Assembly (NCBI RefSeq): GCF_029227915.1
Contig: NC_079888.1
Coordinates: forward strand, 21,184,001 to 21,248,000
Direction of reading: 5' to 3'
From: Hydractinia symbiolongicarpus
Taxonomy: Eukaryota > Cnidaria > Hydrozoa > Anthoathecata > Hydractiniidae
DNA length: 64,000 nt
The translations under genes were made by a program, and so were the position numbers. The notes beneath the pieces are model-generated. The model made no database searches. It saw only the letters and a list, made by a program, of their open reading frames with translations, and was not told the DNA's origin. Shown in pieces: positions 36,274 to 50,475 of the stretch. Position 1 is the first letter of the stretch. The number at the start of each line of letters is the position of its first letter.

Positions 36274-38515
36274 TTGAAATTATGATAAAAAAAGTCATTT
36301 TTTTATTGTGGGACCAATCCTAGCCATTATCGCGCGCTGGGGAAATAGCGACAGTTTCAAAAACTACATTTCATTGACTTTCTAACGGTGTCAGTCTGTT
36401 TGAGTTTCAACGGTTGTGTCACATATTCGTACCAACATGTATTTAGCGATATTTTCTTGATATTACTAGGTTGCATTGCTTTTAACAATGAAACGTTGAC
36501 TGTGGGACTTAATTGAACTAACTTTGAACTGTGACCTGATAAATGTGATAAATGAGACAATTGGACTCCAAGAAATAACATTCTTGTTAATTTGACGTGA
36601 TTGCCGGAACTCAGCGATTACACTGGGCACTGTGGTAGCGCTTCATTTAAAAATTAAGATAAAAAAGTCATTTTTTTATTGTTGGACCAATCCTAGCCGT
36701 TATTGCGCGCTGAGGAAATAGCGACAGTTTCAAGAACTACATTTCATTGACTTTCTGACGGCGTCAGTCCGTTTGAGTTACAACGGTTGGGTCACATATT
36801 CGTACCAACATGTATTTAGCGTTATTTTTCTGATATTACTTGGTTGCATCGCTTTTAACAATGAAACGATTGACTGTGGGACTTAATTAAGCTAACTTTG
36901 GACTGTGACCTGATAAAGTGATAAATGAGACAATTGGACTGCAAGAAATAACATTCTTGTTAATTTGACGTGATTGCCGGAACTCAGCGATTACACTGGG
37001 CACTGTGATAGCGCTTCATTTAAAAATTAGGCTAAAAAAAGTCATTTTTTTACTGTGGGACCTATCCTAGCCGTTAGCGCGCGTTGAAGAAAAAGCGACA
37101 GTTTCAAAAACTACATTTCATTACCTTTCTAACGGTGTCAGTCAGTGTGAGTTACAACGGTTGGGTCACATATTCATACCAACATGTATTTAGCGATATT
37201 TTTTTGATATTACTAGGTTGCATCGCTTTTAACAATGAAACGTTGACTGTGAGACTTTATTGAACTAACTTTAGACTGTGACCTGATAAATGTGATAAAT
37301 GAGACAATTGGACTACAAGAAATAACATTCTTCTGAATTTGACGTGATTGCCGGAACTCAGCGACTACACTGAACTCTGTGGTAGCGCTTCATTTAAGAA
37401 TTAAGACAAAAAAGTCATTTTTTTATTGTGGGACGAATCCTAGCCATTATCGCGCGCTGAGGAAATAGCGACAGTTTTAAAAACTACATTTCATTGGCTT
37501 TCTAACGGTGTCAGTCCGTTTGAGTTACAACGGTTGGGTCACATATTCGTACCAACATGTATTTAGCGATATTTTTCTGAAATTACTAGGTTGCATCGCT
37601 TTTAACAATGAAACGAATGACTGTGGGACTTAATTGAGCTAACTTTGGATTGTGACCTGATAAATGTGATAAATAAGACAATTGGACTCCATGAAATAAC
37701 ATTCTTGTTAATTTGACGTAATTGCCGGAACTCAGCGATTACACTGGGCACTGTGGAAGCGCTTCAATTAAAAATTAAGCTAAAAAAGTCATTTTTTTAC
37801 TGTGGGACCTATCCTAGCCGTTAGCGCGCGTTGAAGAAAAAGCGACAGTTTCAAAAACTACATTTCATTGACTTTCTAACGGTGTCAGTCCGTTTGAGTT
37901 ACAACGGTTGGGTCACATATTCGTACCAACATGTATTTAGCGATATTTTTCTGAAATTACTAGGTTGCATCGCTTTTAACAATGAAACGAATGACTGTGG
38001 GACTTAATTGAGCTAACTTTGGACTGTGACCTGATAAATGTGATAAATAAGACAATTGGACTCCAAGAAATAACATTCTTGTTAATTTGACGTAATTGCC
38101 GAACTCAGCGAGTACACTGGGCACTGTGGAAGCGCTTCAATTAAAAATTAAGCTAAAAAAGTCATTTTTTTACTGTGGGACCTATCCTAGCCGTTAGCGC
38201 GCGTTAAAGAAAAAGCGAAAGTTTCAAAAACTACATTTCATTGACTTTCTAACGGTGTCAGTCCGTTTGAGTTACAACGGTTGGGTCACATATTCGTACC
38301 AACATGTATTTAGCGATATTTTTCTGATATTACTAGGTTGCATCGCTTTTAACTATCAAACGATTGACTGTGGGACTTAATTGAGCTAATCTTGGACTGT
38401 CACCTGATAAATGTGATAAAGGAGACAATTGGACTCCAAGAAAAAACATTCTTCTTAATTTGACATGATTGCCGAAACTCAGCGATTACACTGGGCTCTG
38501 TGATAGCGCTTCATT
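36274..38515. repeat. Six monomers derived from the 29.5-kb tetramer
   Basis: Monomers start at 36274, 36648, 37021, 37395, 37769 and 38142. Copies 36274 and 36648 match 29916 and 30290 through GCGTTATTTTTC, then the right part of 36648 changes to TTAATTAAGC with TGATAAAGTGATAAATG. Copy 37395 matches 30663 (GGGACGAATCC, AACGAATGACTG), and 37769 repeats AACGAATGACTG on a C left part. The order is that of the tetramer with insertions. Confidence 0.82.
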
Positions 38516-40010
38516 TTGAAATTATGATAAAAAAAGTCATTTTTTTATTGTGGGACCAATCCTAGCCATTATCGCGCGCTGAGGAAATAGCGACAGTTTC
38601 AAAAACTACATTTCATTGACTTTCTAACGGTGTCAGTCTGTTTGAGTTTCAACGGTTGTGTCACATATTTGTACCAACATGTATTTAGCGATATTTTTTT
38701 GATATTACTAGGTTGCATTGCTTTTAACAATGAAACGTTGACTGTGGGACTTAATTGAACTAACTTTGGACTGTGACCTGATAAATGTGATAAATGAGAC
38801 AATTGGACTCCAAGAAATAACATTCTTGTTAATTTGACGTGATTGCCGGAACTCAGCGATTACACTGGGCACTGTGATAGCGCTTCATTTAAAAATTAAG
38901 CTAAAAAAAGTCATTTTTTTACTGTGGGACCTATCCTAGCCGTTAGCGCGCGTTGAAGAAAAAGCGACAGTTTCAAAAACTACATTTCATTAACTTTCTA
39001 ACTGTGTCAGTCCGTTTGAGTTACAACGGTTTGGTCACATATTCGTACCAACATGTATTTAGCGATATTTTTTTGATATTACTAGGTTGCATCGCTTTTA
39101 ACAATGAAACGTTGACTGTGGGACTTAATTGAACTAACTTTGGACTGTGACCTGATAAATGTGATAAATGAGACAATTGGACTCCAAGAAATAACATTCT
39201 TGTTATTTTGACGTGATTGCCGGAACTCAGCGATTACACTGGGCACTGTGATAGCGCTTCATTTAAAAATTAAGCTAAAAAAGTCATTTTTTTACTGTGG
39301 GACCTATCCTAGCCGTTAGCGCGCGTTGAAGAAAAAGCGACAGTTTCAAAAACTACATTTCATTAACTTTCTAACTGTGTCAGTCCGTTTGAGTTACAAC
39401 GGTTGGGTCACATATTCGTACCAACATGTATTTAGCGATATTTTTTTTATATTACTAGGTTGCATCGCTTTTAACAATGAAACGTTGACTGTGGGACTTA
39501 ATTGAACTAACTTTGGACTGTGACCTGATAAATGTGATAAATGAGACAATTGGACTCCAAGAAATAACATTCTTCTTAATTTGACGTGATTGCCGGAACT
39601 CAGCGATTACACTGGGCACTGTGGTAGCGCTTCATTTAAAAATTAAGATAAAAAAAGTCATTTTTTTATTGTGGGACCAATCCTAGCCGTTATTGCGCGC
39701 TGAGGAAATAGCGACAGTTTCAAGAACTACATTTCATTGACTTTCTGACGGTGTCAGTCCGTTTGAGTTACAACGGTTGGGTCACATATTCGTACCAACA
39801 TGTATTTAGCGTTATTTTTCTGATATTACTTGGTTGCATCGCTTTTAACAATGAAACGATTGACTGTGGGACTTATTTAAGCTAACTTTGGACTGTGACC
39901 TGATAAAGTGATAAATGAGACAATTGGACTCCAAGAAATAACATTCTTGTTAATTTGACGTGATTGCCGGACCTCAGCGATTACACTGGGCACTGTGATA
40001 GCGCTTCATT
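38516..40010. repeat. Tetramer V, copy 3
   Basis: Monomers start at 38516, 38890, 39264 and 39637, about 3740 bp (10 monomers) after copy 2. The last member switches at its middle to the GCGTTATTTTTC and CGATTGACTG form of 36648, so the match ends inside the monomer. Confidence 0.88.
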
Positions 40011-43000
40011 TAAAAATTAAGCTAAAAAAAGTCATTTTTTTACTGTGGGACCTATCCTAGCCGTTAGCGCGCGTTGAAGAAAAAGCGACAGTTTCAAAAA
40101 CTACATTTAATTAACTTTCTAACGGTGTCAGTCCGTTTGAGTTACAAAGGTTGGGTCACATATTCGTACCAACATGTATTTAGCGATATTTTTTTGATAT
40201 TACTAGGTTGCATCGCTTTTAACAATGAAACGTTGACTGTGAGACTTTATTGAACTAACTTTGGACTGTGACCTGATAAATGTGATAAATGAGACAATTG
40301 GACTACAAGAAATAACATTCTTCTGAATTTGACGTGATTGCCGGAACTCAGCGACTACATTGAACTCTGTGGTAGCGTTTCATTTAAGAATTAAGACAAA
40401 AAAGTCATTTTTTTATTCTGGGACCAATCCTAGCCGTTATTGCGCGCTGAAGAAATAGCGACAATTTCAAAAACTACAGTTCATTGGCTTTCTAACGGTG
40501 TCAGTCCGTTTGAGTTACAACGGTTGGGTCACATATTCGTACCAACATGTATTTAGCGATATCTTTCTGATATTACTAGGTTGCATCGCTTTTAACAATG
40601 AAACGATTGACTGTGGGACTTAATTGAGCTAACTTTGGACTGTGACCTGATAAATGTGATAAATAAGACAATTGGACTCCAAGAAAAAACATTCTTCTTA
40701 ATTTGACATGATTGCCGAAACTCAGCGATTACACTGGGCTCTGTTGTAGCGCTTCATTAAGAAATTATGATAAAAAAGTCATTTTTTTATTGTGGGACCA
40801 ATCCTAGCCATTATAGCGCGCTGAGAAAATAGCGACAGTTTCAAAAACTACATTTCATTGACTTTCTAACGGTGTCAGTCCGTTTGAGTTTCAACGGTTG
40901 TGTCACATATTCGTACCAACATGTATTTAGCGATATTTTTTTGATATTACTAGGTTTCATCGCTTTTAACAATGAAACGTTGACTGTGGGACTTAATTGA
41001 ACTAACTTTGGACTGTGAAATGATAAATGTGATAAATGAGACAATTGGACTCCAAGAAATAACATTCTTCTTAATTTGACGTGATTGCCCTAACTTAGCG
41101 ATTACACTGGGCTCTGTGGTAGCGCTTCATTTAAGAATTAAGATAAAAAGTCATTTTTTTATTGTGGGACCAATCCTAGCAATGATCTCGCGCTGAAGAA
41201 ATAGCGACAGTTTCCAAAACTACATTTCATTGACTTTCTAACGGTGTCAGTTCGTTTGAGTTACAACGGTTGGGTCACATATTCGTACCAACATGTATTT
41301 AGCGATATTTTTTTGATATTACTAGGTTGCATCGCTTTTAACAATGAAACGTTGACTGTGGGACTTAATTGAACTAACTTTGGACTGTGACCTGATAAAT
41401 GAGATAAAAGAGACAATTGGACTACAAGAAATAACATTCTTCTTAATTTGACGTGATTGCCGGAACTGAGCGATTACACTGGGCTCTGTGGTAGCGCTTC
41501 ATTTAAGAATTAAGATAAAAAAGTCATTTTTTTATTGTGGGACCAATCCTAGCCGTTATCGCGCGCTGAAGAAATAGCGACAGTTTCAAAAACTACACTT
41601 CATTGTCTTTCTAACGGTGTCAGTCCGTTTGAGTTACAACGGTTGGGTAACATATTCGTACCAACATGTATTTAGTGATATTTTTCTGATATTGCTAGGT
41701 TGCATCGCTTTTAACAATGAAACGATTGACTGTGGGACTTAATTGAGCTAACTTTGGACTGTGACCTGATAAATGTGATAAATAAGACAATTGGACTCCA
41801 AGAAATAACATTCTTGTTATTTTGACGTGGTTGTCGGAATTCAGCGATTACACTGGGCACTGTGGTAGCGCTTCATTTAAAAATTAAGCTAAAAAAAGTC
41901 TTTTTGTTACTGTGGGACCTATTCTAGCCGTTAGCGCGCGTTGAAGAAAAAGCGACAGTTTCAAAAACTACATTTCATTGACTTTCTAACGGTGTCAGTC
42001 CGTTTGAGTTACAACGGTTGGGTCACATATTCGTACCAACATGTATTTAGCGATATTTTTCTGATATTACTAGGTTGCATCGCTTTTAACTATGAAACGA
42101 TTGACTGTGGGACTTAATTGAGCTAACTTTGGACTGTCACCTGATAAATGTGATAAAGGAGACAATTGGACTCCAAGAAAAAACATTTTTCTTAATTTGA
42201 CATGATTGCCGAAACTCAGCGATTACACTGGGCTCTGTGGTAGCATTCATTTAAAAATTAAGCTAAAAAAAGTCATTTTTTTACTGTGGGACCTATCCTA
42301 GCCGTTAGCGCGCGTTGAAGAAAAAGCGACAGTTTCAAAAACTACATTTCATTGACTTTCTAACGGTGTCAGTCCGTTTGAGTTACAACGGTTGGGTCAC
42401 ATATTCGTACCAACATGTATTTAGCGATATTTTTCTGATATTACTAGGTTGCATCGCTTTTAACTATGAAACGATTGACTGTGGGACTTAATTGAGCTAA
42501 CTTTGGACTGTCACCTGATAAATGTGATAAAGGAGTCAATTGGACTCCAAGAAAAAACATTCTTCTTAATTTGACATGATTGCCGAAACTCAGCGATTAC
42601 ACTGGGCTCTGTGGTAGCGCTTCATTTAGAAATTATGATAAAAAAAGTCATTTTTTTTAGTGTGGGACCAATCCTAGCCATTATTGCGCGCTGAAGAAAT
42701 AGCGACAGTTTCAAAAACTACATTTCATTGACTTTCTAACGGTGTCAGTCCGCTTGAGTTACAACGGTTGGGTCACATATTCGTACCAACATGTATTTAG
42801 CGATATTTTTTTTATATTACTAGGTTGTATCACTTTTAACAATGAAACGTTGACTGTGGGACTTAATTGAACTAACTTTGGGCTGTGACCTGATAAATGT
42901 GATAAATGAGACAATTGGACTCCAAGAAATAACATTCTTCTTAATTTGACGTGATTGCCGGAACTCAGCGATTACACTGGGCTCTGTGGTAGCGCTTTAT

Positions 43001-46000
43001 TTAAGAATTAAGATAAAAAAGTCATTTTTTTATTGTGGGACCAATCCTAGCCGTTATCGCGCGCTGAAGAAATAGCGACAGTTTCAAAAACTACATTTCA
43101 TTGACTTTCTAACGGTGTCAGTCCGTTTGAGTTACAACGGTTGGGTCACATATTCGTACCAACATGTATTTAGCGATATTTTTCTGATATTACTAGGTTG
43201 CATCGCTTTTAACTATGAAACGATTGACTGTGGGACTTATTTGAGCTAACTTTGTACTGTCACCTGATAAATGTGATAAAGGAGACAATTAGACTCCAAG
43301 AAACAACATTTTTCTTAATTTGACATGATTGCCGAAACTCAGCGATTACACTGGGCTCTGTGGTAGCGCTTCATTTAGAAATTATGATAAAAAAGTCATT
43401 TTTTTATTGTGGGACCAATCCTAGCCATTATAGCGCGCTGAGGAAATAGCGACAGTTTCAAAAACTACATTTCATTGACTTTCTAACGGTGTCAGTCCGT
43501 TTGAGTTACAACGGTTGGGTCACATATTCGTACCAACATGTATTTAGCGATATTTTTCTGGTATTACTAGGTTGCATCGCTTTTAACTATGAAACGATTG
43601 ACTGTGGGACTTAATTGAGCTAACTTTGGACTGTCACCTGATAAATGTGATAAAGGAGTCAATTGGACTCCAAGAAAAAACATTCTTCTTAATTTGACAT
43701 GATTGCCGAAGCTCAGCGATTACACTGGGCTCTGTGGTAGCGCTTCATTTAGAAATTATGATCAAATAGTCATTTTTTTATTGTGGGACCAATCCTAGCC
43801 ATTATAGCGCGCTGAAGAAATAGCGACAGTTTCAAAAACTACATTTCATTGACTTTCTAACGGTGTCAGTCCGTTTGAGTTACAACGGTTGGGTCACATA
43901 TTCGTACCAACATGTATTTAGCGATATTTTTCTGATATTACTAGGTTGCATCGCTTTTAACTATGAAACGATTGACTGTGGGACTTAATTGAACTAACTT
44001 TGGACTTTGACCTGATAAATGTGATAAATGAGACAAGTGGACTACAAGAAATAACATTCTTCTTAATTTGACGTGATTGCCGCAACTCAGCGATTACACT
44101 GGGCTCTGTGGTAGCGCTTCATTTAAGAATTAAGATAAAAAAGTCATTTTTTTATTGTGGGACCAATCCTAGCCGTTATCGCGCGCTGAAGAAAAAGCGA
44201 CAGTTTCAAAAACTACATTTCATTGACTTTCTAACGGTGTCAGTCCGTTTGAGTTACAACGGTTGGGTCACATATTCGTACCAACATGTATTTAGCGATA
44301 TTTTTCTGATATTACTAGGTTGCATCGCTTTTAACTACGAAACGATTGACTGTGGGACTTAATTGAGCTAACTTTGCACTGTCACCTGATAAATGTGATA
44401 AAGGAGACAATTGGACTCCAAGAAAAACATTCTTCTTAATTTGACATGATTGCCGAAACTCAGCGATTACACTGGGCTCTGTGGTAGCGCTTCATTTAGA
44501 AATTAAGCTAAAAAAAGTCATTTTTTTACTGTAGGACCTATCCTAGCCGTTAGCGCGCGTTGAAGAAAAAGTGACAGTTTCAAAAACTACATTTCATTGA
44601 CTTTCTAACGGTGTCAGTCCGTTTGAGTTACAACGTTTGGGTCACATATTCGTACCAACATGTATTTAGCGATATTTTTCTGATATTACTAGGTTGCATC
44701 GCTTTTAACAATGAAACGATTGACTGTGGGACTTAATTGAGCTAACTTTGGACTGTGACCTGATAAATGTGATAAATAAGACAATTGGACTCCAAGAAAT
44801 AACATTCTTGTTATTTTGACGTGGTTGTCGGAATTCAGCGATTACGCTGGGCACTGTGGTAGCGCTTCATTTAAAAATTAAGCTAAAAAAAGTCATCTTT
44901 TTACTGTGGGACCTATCCTAGCCGTTAGCGCGCGTTGAAGAAAAAGCAACAGTTTCAAAAACTACATTTCATTGACTTTCTAACGGTGTCAGTCCGTTTG
45001 AGTTACAACGGTTGGGTCACATATTCGTACCAACATGTATTTAGCGATATTTTTCTGATATTACTAGGTTGCATCGCTTTTAACTATGAAACGATTGACT
45101 GTGGGACTTAATTGAGCTAACTTTGGGCTGTCACCTGATAAATGTGATAAAGGAGACAATTGGACTCCAAGAAAAAACAATCTTCTTAATTTGACGTGAT
45201 TGCCGGAACTCAGCGATTACACTGGGCTCTGTGGTAGCGCTTCATTTAGAAATTATGATAAAAAAAGTCATTTCTTTATTGTGGGACCAATCCTAGCCAT
45301 TATAGCGCGCTGAAGAAATAGCGACTGTTTCAAAAACTACATTTCATTGACTTTCTAACGGTGTCAGTCCGTTTGAGATACAACGGTTGGGTCACATATT
45401 CGTACCAACATGTATTTAGCGATATTTTTTTGATATTACTAGGTTGCATCGCTTTTAACAATGAAACGTTGACTGTGGGACTTAATTGAACTAACTTTGG
45501 ACTGTGACCTGATAAATGTGATAAATGAGACAATTGGACTCCAAGAAATAACATTCTTCTTAATTTGACGTGATTGCCGGAACTCAGCGATTACACTGGG
45601 CTCTGTGGTAGCGCTTCATTTAAGAATTAAGATAAAAAAGTCATTTTTTTATTGTGGGACCAATCCTAGCCGTTATCGCGCGCTGAAGAAATAGCGACAG
45701 TTTCAAAAACTACATTTCATTGACTTTCTAACGGTGTCAGTCCGTTTGAGTTACAACGGTTGGGTCACATATTCGTACCAACATGTATTTAGCGATATTT
45801 TTCTGATATTACTAGGTTGCATCGCTTTTAACAAGGAAACGATTGACTGTGGGACTTAATTGAGCTAACTTTGGACTGTGACCTGATAAATGTGATAAAT
45901 AAGACAATTGGACTCCAAGAAATAACATTCTTGTTATTTTGACGTGGTTGTCGGAATTCAGCGATTACACTGGGCACTGTGGTAGCGCTTCATTTAAAAA

Positions 46001-46369
46001 TTAAGCTAAAAAAAGTCATTTTTTTACTGTGGGACCTATCCTAGCCGTTAGCGCGCGTTGAAGAAAAAGCGACAGTTTCAAAAACTACATTTCATTGACT
46101 TTCTAACGGTGTCAGTCCGTTTGAGTTACAACGGTCGGGTCACATATTCGTACCAACATGTATTTAGCGATATTTTTCTGATATTACTAGGTTGCATCGC
46201 TTCTAACTATGAAACGATTGACTGTGGGACTTAATTGAGCTAACTTTGGACTGTCACCTGATAAATCTGATAAAGGAGACAATTGGACTCCAAGAAAAAA
46301 CATTCTTCTTAATTTGACATGATTGCCGAAACTCAGCGATTACACTGGGCTCTGTGGTAGCGCTTCATT
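40011..46369. repeat. C/A/B mosaic block
   Basis: Monomers start at 40011, 40385, 40759, 41132, 41504, 41878, 42252, 42627, 43002, 43376, 43750, 44124, 44497, 44872, 45247, 45621 and 45995. The run 40759-41877 corresponds to 28049-29168, 12710 bp (34 monomers) earlier. From 41878 to 46369 C/A, L1/A and B copies follow with few private markers and no clean higher-order unit. GTTGTCGGAATTC links 41504, 44497 and 45621. A plus-strand open frame at 44108-44362 is chance. Confidence 0.82.
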
Positions 46370-48235
46370 TAGAAATTATGATAAAAAAAGTCATTTTTTA
46401 TTGTGGGACCAATCCTAGCCATTATAGCGCGCTGATGAAATAGCGACAGTTTCAAAAACTACATTTCATTGACTTTCTAACGGTGTCAGTCCGTTTGAGT
46501 TTCAACGGTTGTGTCACATATTCGTACCAACATGTATTTAGCGATATTTTTTTGATATTACTAGGTTTCATCACTTTTAACAATGAAACGTTGACTGTGG
46601 GACTTAATTGAACTAACTTTGGACTGTGACCTGATAAATGTGATAAATGAGACAATTGGACTCCAAGAAATAACATTCTTCTTAATTTGACGTGATTGCC
46701 GGAACTTAGCGATTACACTGGGCTCTGTGGTAGCGCTTCATTTAAGAATTAAGATAAAAAGTCATTTTTTTAATGTGGGACCAATCCTAGCAAATATCTC
46801 GCGCTGAAGAAATAGCGACAGTTTCAAAAACTACATTTCATTGACTTTCTAACGGTGTCAGTCCGTTTGATTTACAACGGTTGGGTCACATATTCGTACC
46901 AACATGTATTTAGCGATATTTTTTTAATATTACTAGGTTGCATCGCTTTTAGCAATGAAACGTTGACTGCGGGACTTAATTGAACTAACTTTGGACTGTG
47001 ACCTGATAAATGCGACAAATGAGACAATTGGACTCCAAGAAATAACATTCTTCTAATTTGACATGATTGCCTGAACTCAGCGATTACACTGGGCTCTGTG
47101 GTAGCGCTTCATTTAAGAATTAAGATAAAAAAGTCATTTTTTTATTGTGGGACCAATCCTAGCCGTTATCGCGCGCTGAAGAAATAGCGACAGTTTCAAA
47201 AACTACATTTCATTGACTTTCTAACGGTGTCAGTCCGTTTGAGTTACAACGGTTGGGTCACATATTCGTACCAACATGTATTTAGCGATATTTTTCTGAT
47301 ATTACTAGGTTGCATCGCTTTTAACAATGAAACGATTGACTGTGGGACTTAATTGAGCTAACTTTGGACTGTGACCTGATAAATGTGATAAATAAGACAA
47401 TTGGACTCCAAGAAATAACATTCTTGTTATTTTGACGTGGTTGTCGGAATTCAGCGATTACACTGGGCACTGTGGTAGCGCTTCATTTCAAAATTAATCT
47501 AAAAAAGTCATTTTTTTACTGTGGGACCTATCCTAGCCGTTAGCGCGCGTTGAAGAAAAAGCGACAGTTTCAAAAACTACATTTCATTGACTTTCTAACG
47601 GTGTCAGTCCGTTTTAGTTACAACGGTCGGGTCACATATTCGTACCAACATGTATTTAGCGATATTTTTCTGATATTACTAGCTTGCATCGCTTTTAACA
47701 ATGAAACGATTGACTGTGGGACTTAATTGAGCTAACTTTGGACTGTGACCTGATAAATGTGATAAATAAGACAATTGGACTCCAAGAAATAACATTCTTG
47801 TTATTTTGACGTGGTTGTCGGAATTCAGCGATTACACTGGGCACTGTGGTAGCGCTTCATTTCAAAATTAATCTAAAAAAGTCATTTTTTTACTGTGGGA
47901 CCTATCCTAGCCGTTAGCGCGCGTTGAAGAAAAAGCGACAGTTTCAAAAACTACATTTCATTGACTTTCTAACGGTGTCAGTCCGTTTTAGTTACAACGG
48001 TCGGGTCACATATTCGTACCAACATGTATTTAGCGATATTTTTCTGATATTACTAGGTTGCATCGCTTTTAACTATGAAATGATTGACTGTGGGACTTAA
48101 TTGAGCTAACTTTGGACTGTCACCAGATAAATGTGATAAAGGAGACAATTGGACTCCAAGAAAAAACATTCTTCTTAATTTGACATGATTGCCGAAACTC
48201 AGCGATTACACTGGGCTCTGTGGTAGCGCTTCATT
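46370..48235. repeat. Pentamer, copy 1 (1866 bp)
   Basis: Monomers start at 46370 (B, GGTTTCATCAC), 46743 (L4, TTTAATGTGGG, GTTTGATTTAC), 47114 (L1/A), 47488 and 47862. The last two are adjacent near-copies sharing CATTTCAAAATTAATC, GTTTTAGTTAC and CGGTCGGGTC. The pair B followed by L4 recurs at 48236 and at 49730. Confidence 0.87.
47488..48235. repeat. Single-monomer duplication, 374-bp step
   Basis: The left parts of 47488 and 47862 match through the private CATTTCAAAATTAATC and CGGTCGGGTC at an exact 374-bp step. The right part of 47488 matches the right part of 47114 (GATAAATAAG, GTTGTCGGAATTC), while that of 47862 does not. The duplicated unit therefore runs from the middle of one monomer to the middle of the next, placing the exchange in the conserved centre. 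Confidence 0.85.
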
Positions 48236-50475
48236 TAGAAATTGTGATAAAAAAAGTCATTTTTTTATTGTGGGACCAATCCTAGCCATTATAGCGCGCT
48301 GAGGAAATAGCGACAGTTTCAAAAACTACATTTCATTGACTTTCTAACGGTGTCAGTCCGTTTGAGTTTCAACGGTTGTGTCACATATTCGTACCAACAT
48401 GTATCTAGCGATATTTTTTTGATATTACTAGGTTTCATCACTTTTAACAATGAAACGTTGACTGTGGGACTTAATTGAACTAACTTTGGACTGTGACCTG
48501 ATAAATGTGATAAATGAGACAATTGGACTCCAAGAAATAACATTCTTCCTAATTTGACGTGATTGCCGGAACTTAGCGATTACACTGGGCTCTGTGGTAG
48601 CGCTTCATTTAAGAATTAAGATAAAAAGTCATTTTTTTAATGTGGGACCAATCCTAGCAAATATCTCGCGCTGAAGAAATAGCGACAGTTTCAAAAACTA
48701 CATTTCATTGCCTTTCTAACAGTGTCAGTCCGTTTGATTTACAACGGTTGGGTCACATATTCGTACCAACATGTATTTAGCGATATTTTTTTGATATTAC
48801 TAGGTTGCATCGCTTTTAACAATGAAACGTTGACTGTGGGACTTAATTGAACTAACTTTGGACTGTGACCTGATAAATGTGATAAATGAGACAATTGGAC
48901 TCCAAGAAATAACATTCTTCATAATTTGACATGATTGCCGGAACTCAGCGATTACACTGGGCTCTGTGGTAGCGCTTCATTTAAGAATTAAGACAAAAAA
49001 AGTCATTTTTTTATTGTTGGACCAATCCTAGCCGTTATCGCGCGCTGAAGAAATAGCGACAGTTTCAAAAACTTAATTTCATTGTCTTTCTAACGGTGTC
49101 AGTCCGTTTAAGTTTCAACGGCTGTGTCACATATTCGTACCAACATGTATTTAGCGATATTTTTTTGATATTACTACGTTGCATCGCTTTTAACAATGAA
49201 ATGATTGACTGTGGGACTTAATTGAACTAATTTTGGACTGTGACATGATAAATGTGAAAAATGAGACAATTGGACTCCAAGAAATAACATTCTTCTTAAT
49301 TTGACGTGATTGCCGGAACTCAGCTATTACACTGGCCGCTGTGGTAGAGCTTCATTTAAGAGTTTAGATAAATAAGTCATTTTTTACTGTGGGACCAATC
49401 TTATCCGTTATCGCGCGCTGAAGAAATAGCGACAGTTTCAAAAACTACATTTCATTGACTTTCTAATGGTGTCAGTCCCTTTCACTTACAACGGTTTGGT
49501 CACAAATACGCACCAACATGTATTTAGCGATACTTTTCTGATATTACTAGGTTGCGTCGCTTTTAACTATGAAACGATTGACTGTGGGACTTAATTGAAC
49601 TAACTTTGGACTGTCTCCTGATAAATGTGATAAAGGAGACAATTGGACTCCAAGAAATAACATTCTTCTTAATTTGACATGATTGCCGAAACTCAGCGAT
49701 TACACTGGGCTCTGTGGTAGCGCTTCATTTAAGAATTAAGTTAAAAAAAGTCATTTTTTTATTGTGGGACCAACCCTAGACATTATCGCGCGCTGAGGCA
49801 ATAGCGACAGTTTCAAAAACTACATTTCATTGACTTTCTAACGGTGTCAGTCCGTTTGAGTTTCAACGGTTGTGTCACATATTCGTACCAACATGTATTT
49901 AGCGATATTTTTTTGATATTACTGGGTTTCATCGCTTTTAACAATGAAACGTTGACTGTGGGACTTAATTGAACTAACTTTGGACTGTGACCTGATAAAT
50001 GTGATAAATGAGACAATTGGACTCCAAGAAATAACATTCTTCGTAATTTGACGTGATTGCCGGAACTTAGCGATTACACTGGGCTCTGTGGTAGCGCTTC
50101 ATTTAAGAATTAAGATAAAAAGTCATTTTTTTATTGAGGGACCAATTCTAGCAAATATCTCGCGCTGAAAAAATAGCGACAGTTTCAAAAACTATATTTC
50201 ATTGACTTTCTAACGGTGTCAGTCCGTTTGAGTTACAACGGTTGGGTCACATATTCGTACCAACATGTATTTAGCGATATTTTTTTGATATTACTAGGTT
50301 GCATCGCTTTTAACAATGAAACGTTGACTGTGGGACTTAATTGAACTAACTTTGGACTGTGACCTGATAAATGTGATAAATGAGACAATTGGACTCCAAG
50401 AAATAACATTCTTCTTAATTTGACATGATTGCCGGAACTCAGCGATTACACTGGGCTCTGTGGTAGCGCTTCATT
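48236..50475. repeat. Partial pentamer copy 2 and divergent monomers
   Basis: Monomers start at 48236, 48610, 48982, 49357, 49730 and 50104. Copies 48236 and 48610 match 46370 and 46743 at a 1866-1867 bp offset. Copy 48982 is H-like (ACTTAATTTCATTG, CTACGTTG). Copy 49357 has an E left part and an F middle, the only F copy away from the 61-63.5 kb cluster. Copies 49730 and 50104 repeat the B plus L4 pair. Confidence 0.87.

Noticed and set aside
44108-44362. Plus-strand open frame of 84 codons
   Set aside because: It lies across ordinary satellite sequence, begins with bases at the end of one monomer, and depends on a few local substitutions. No other copy keeps it, and it shows no recognisable domain.
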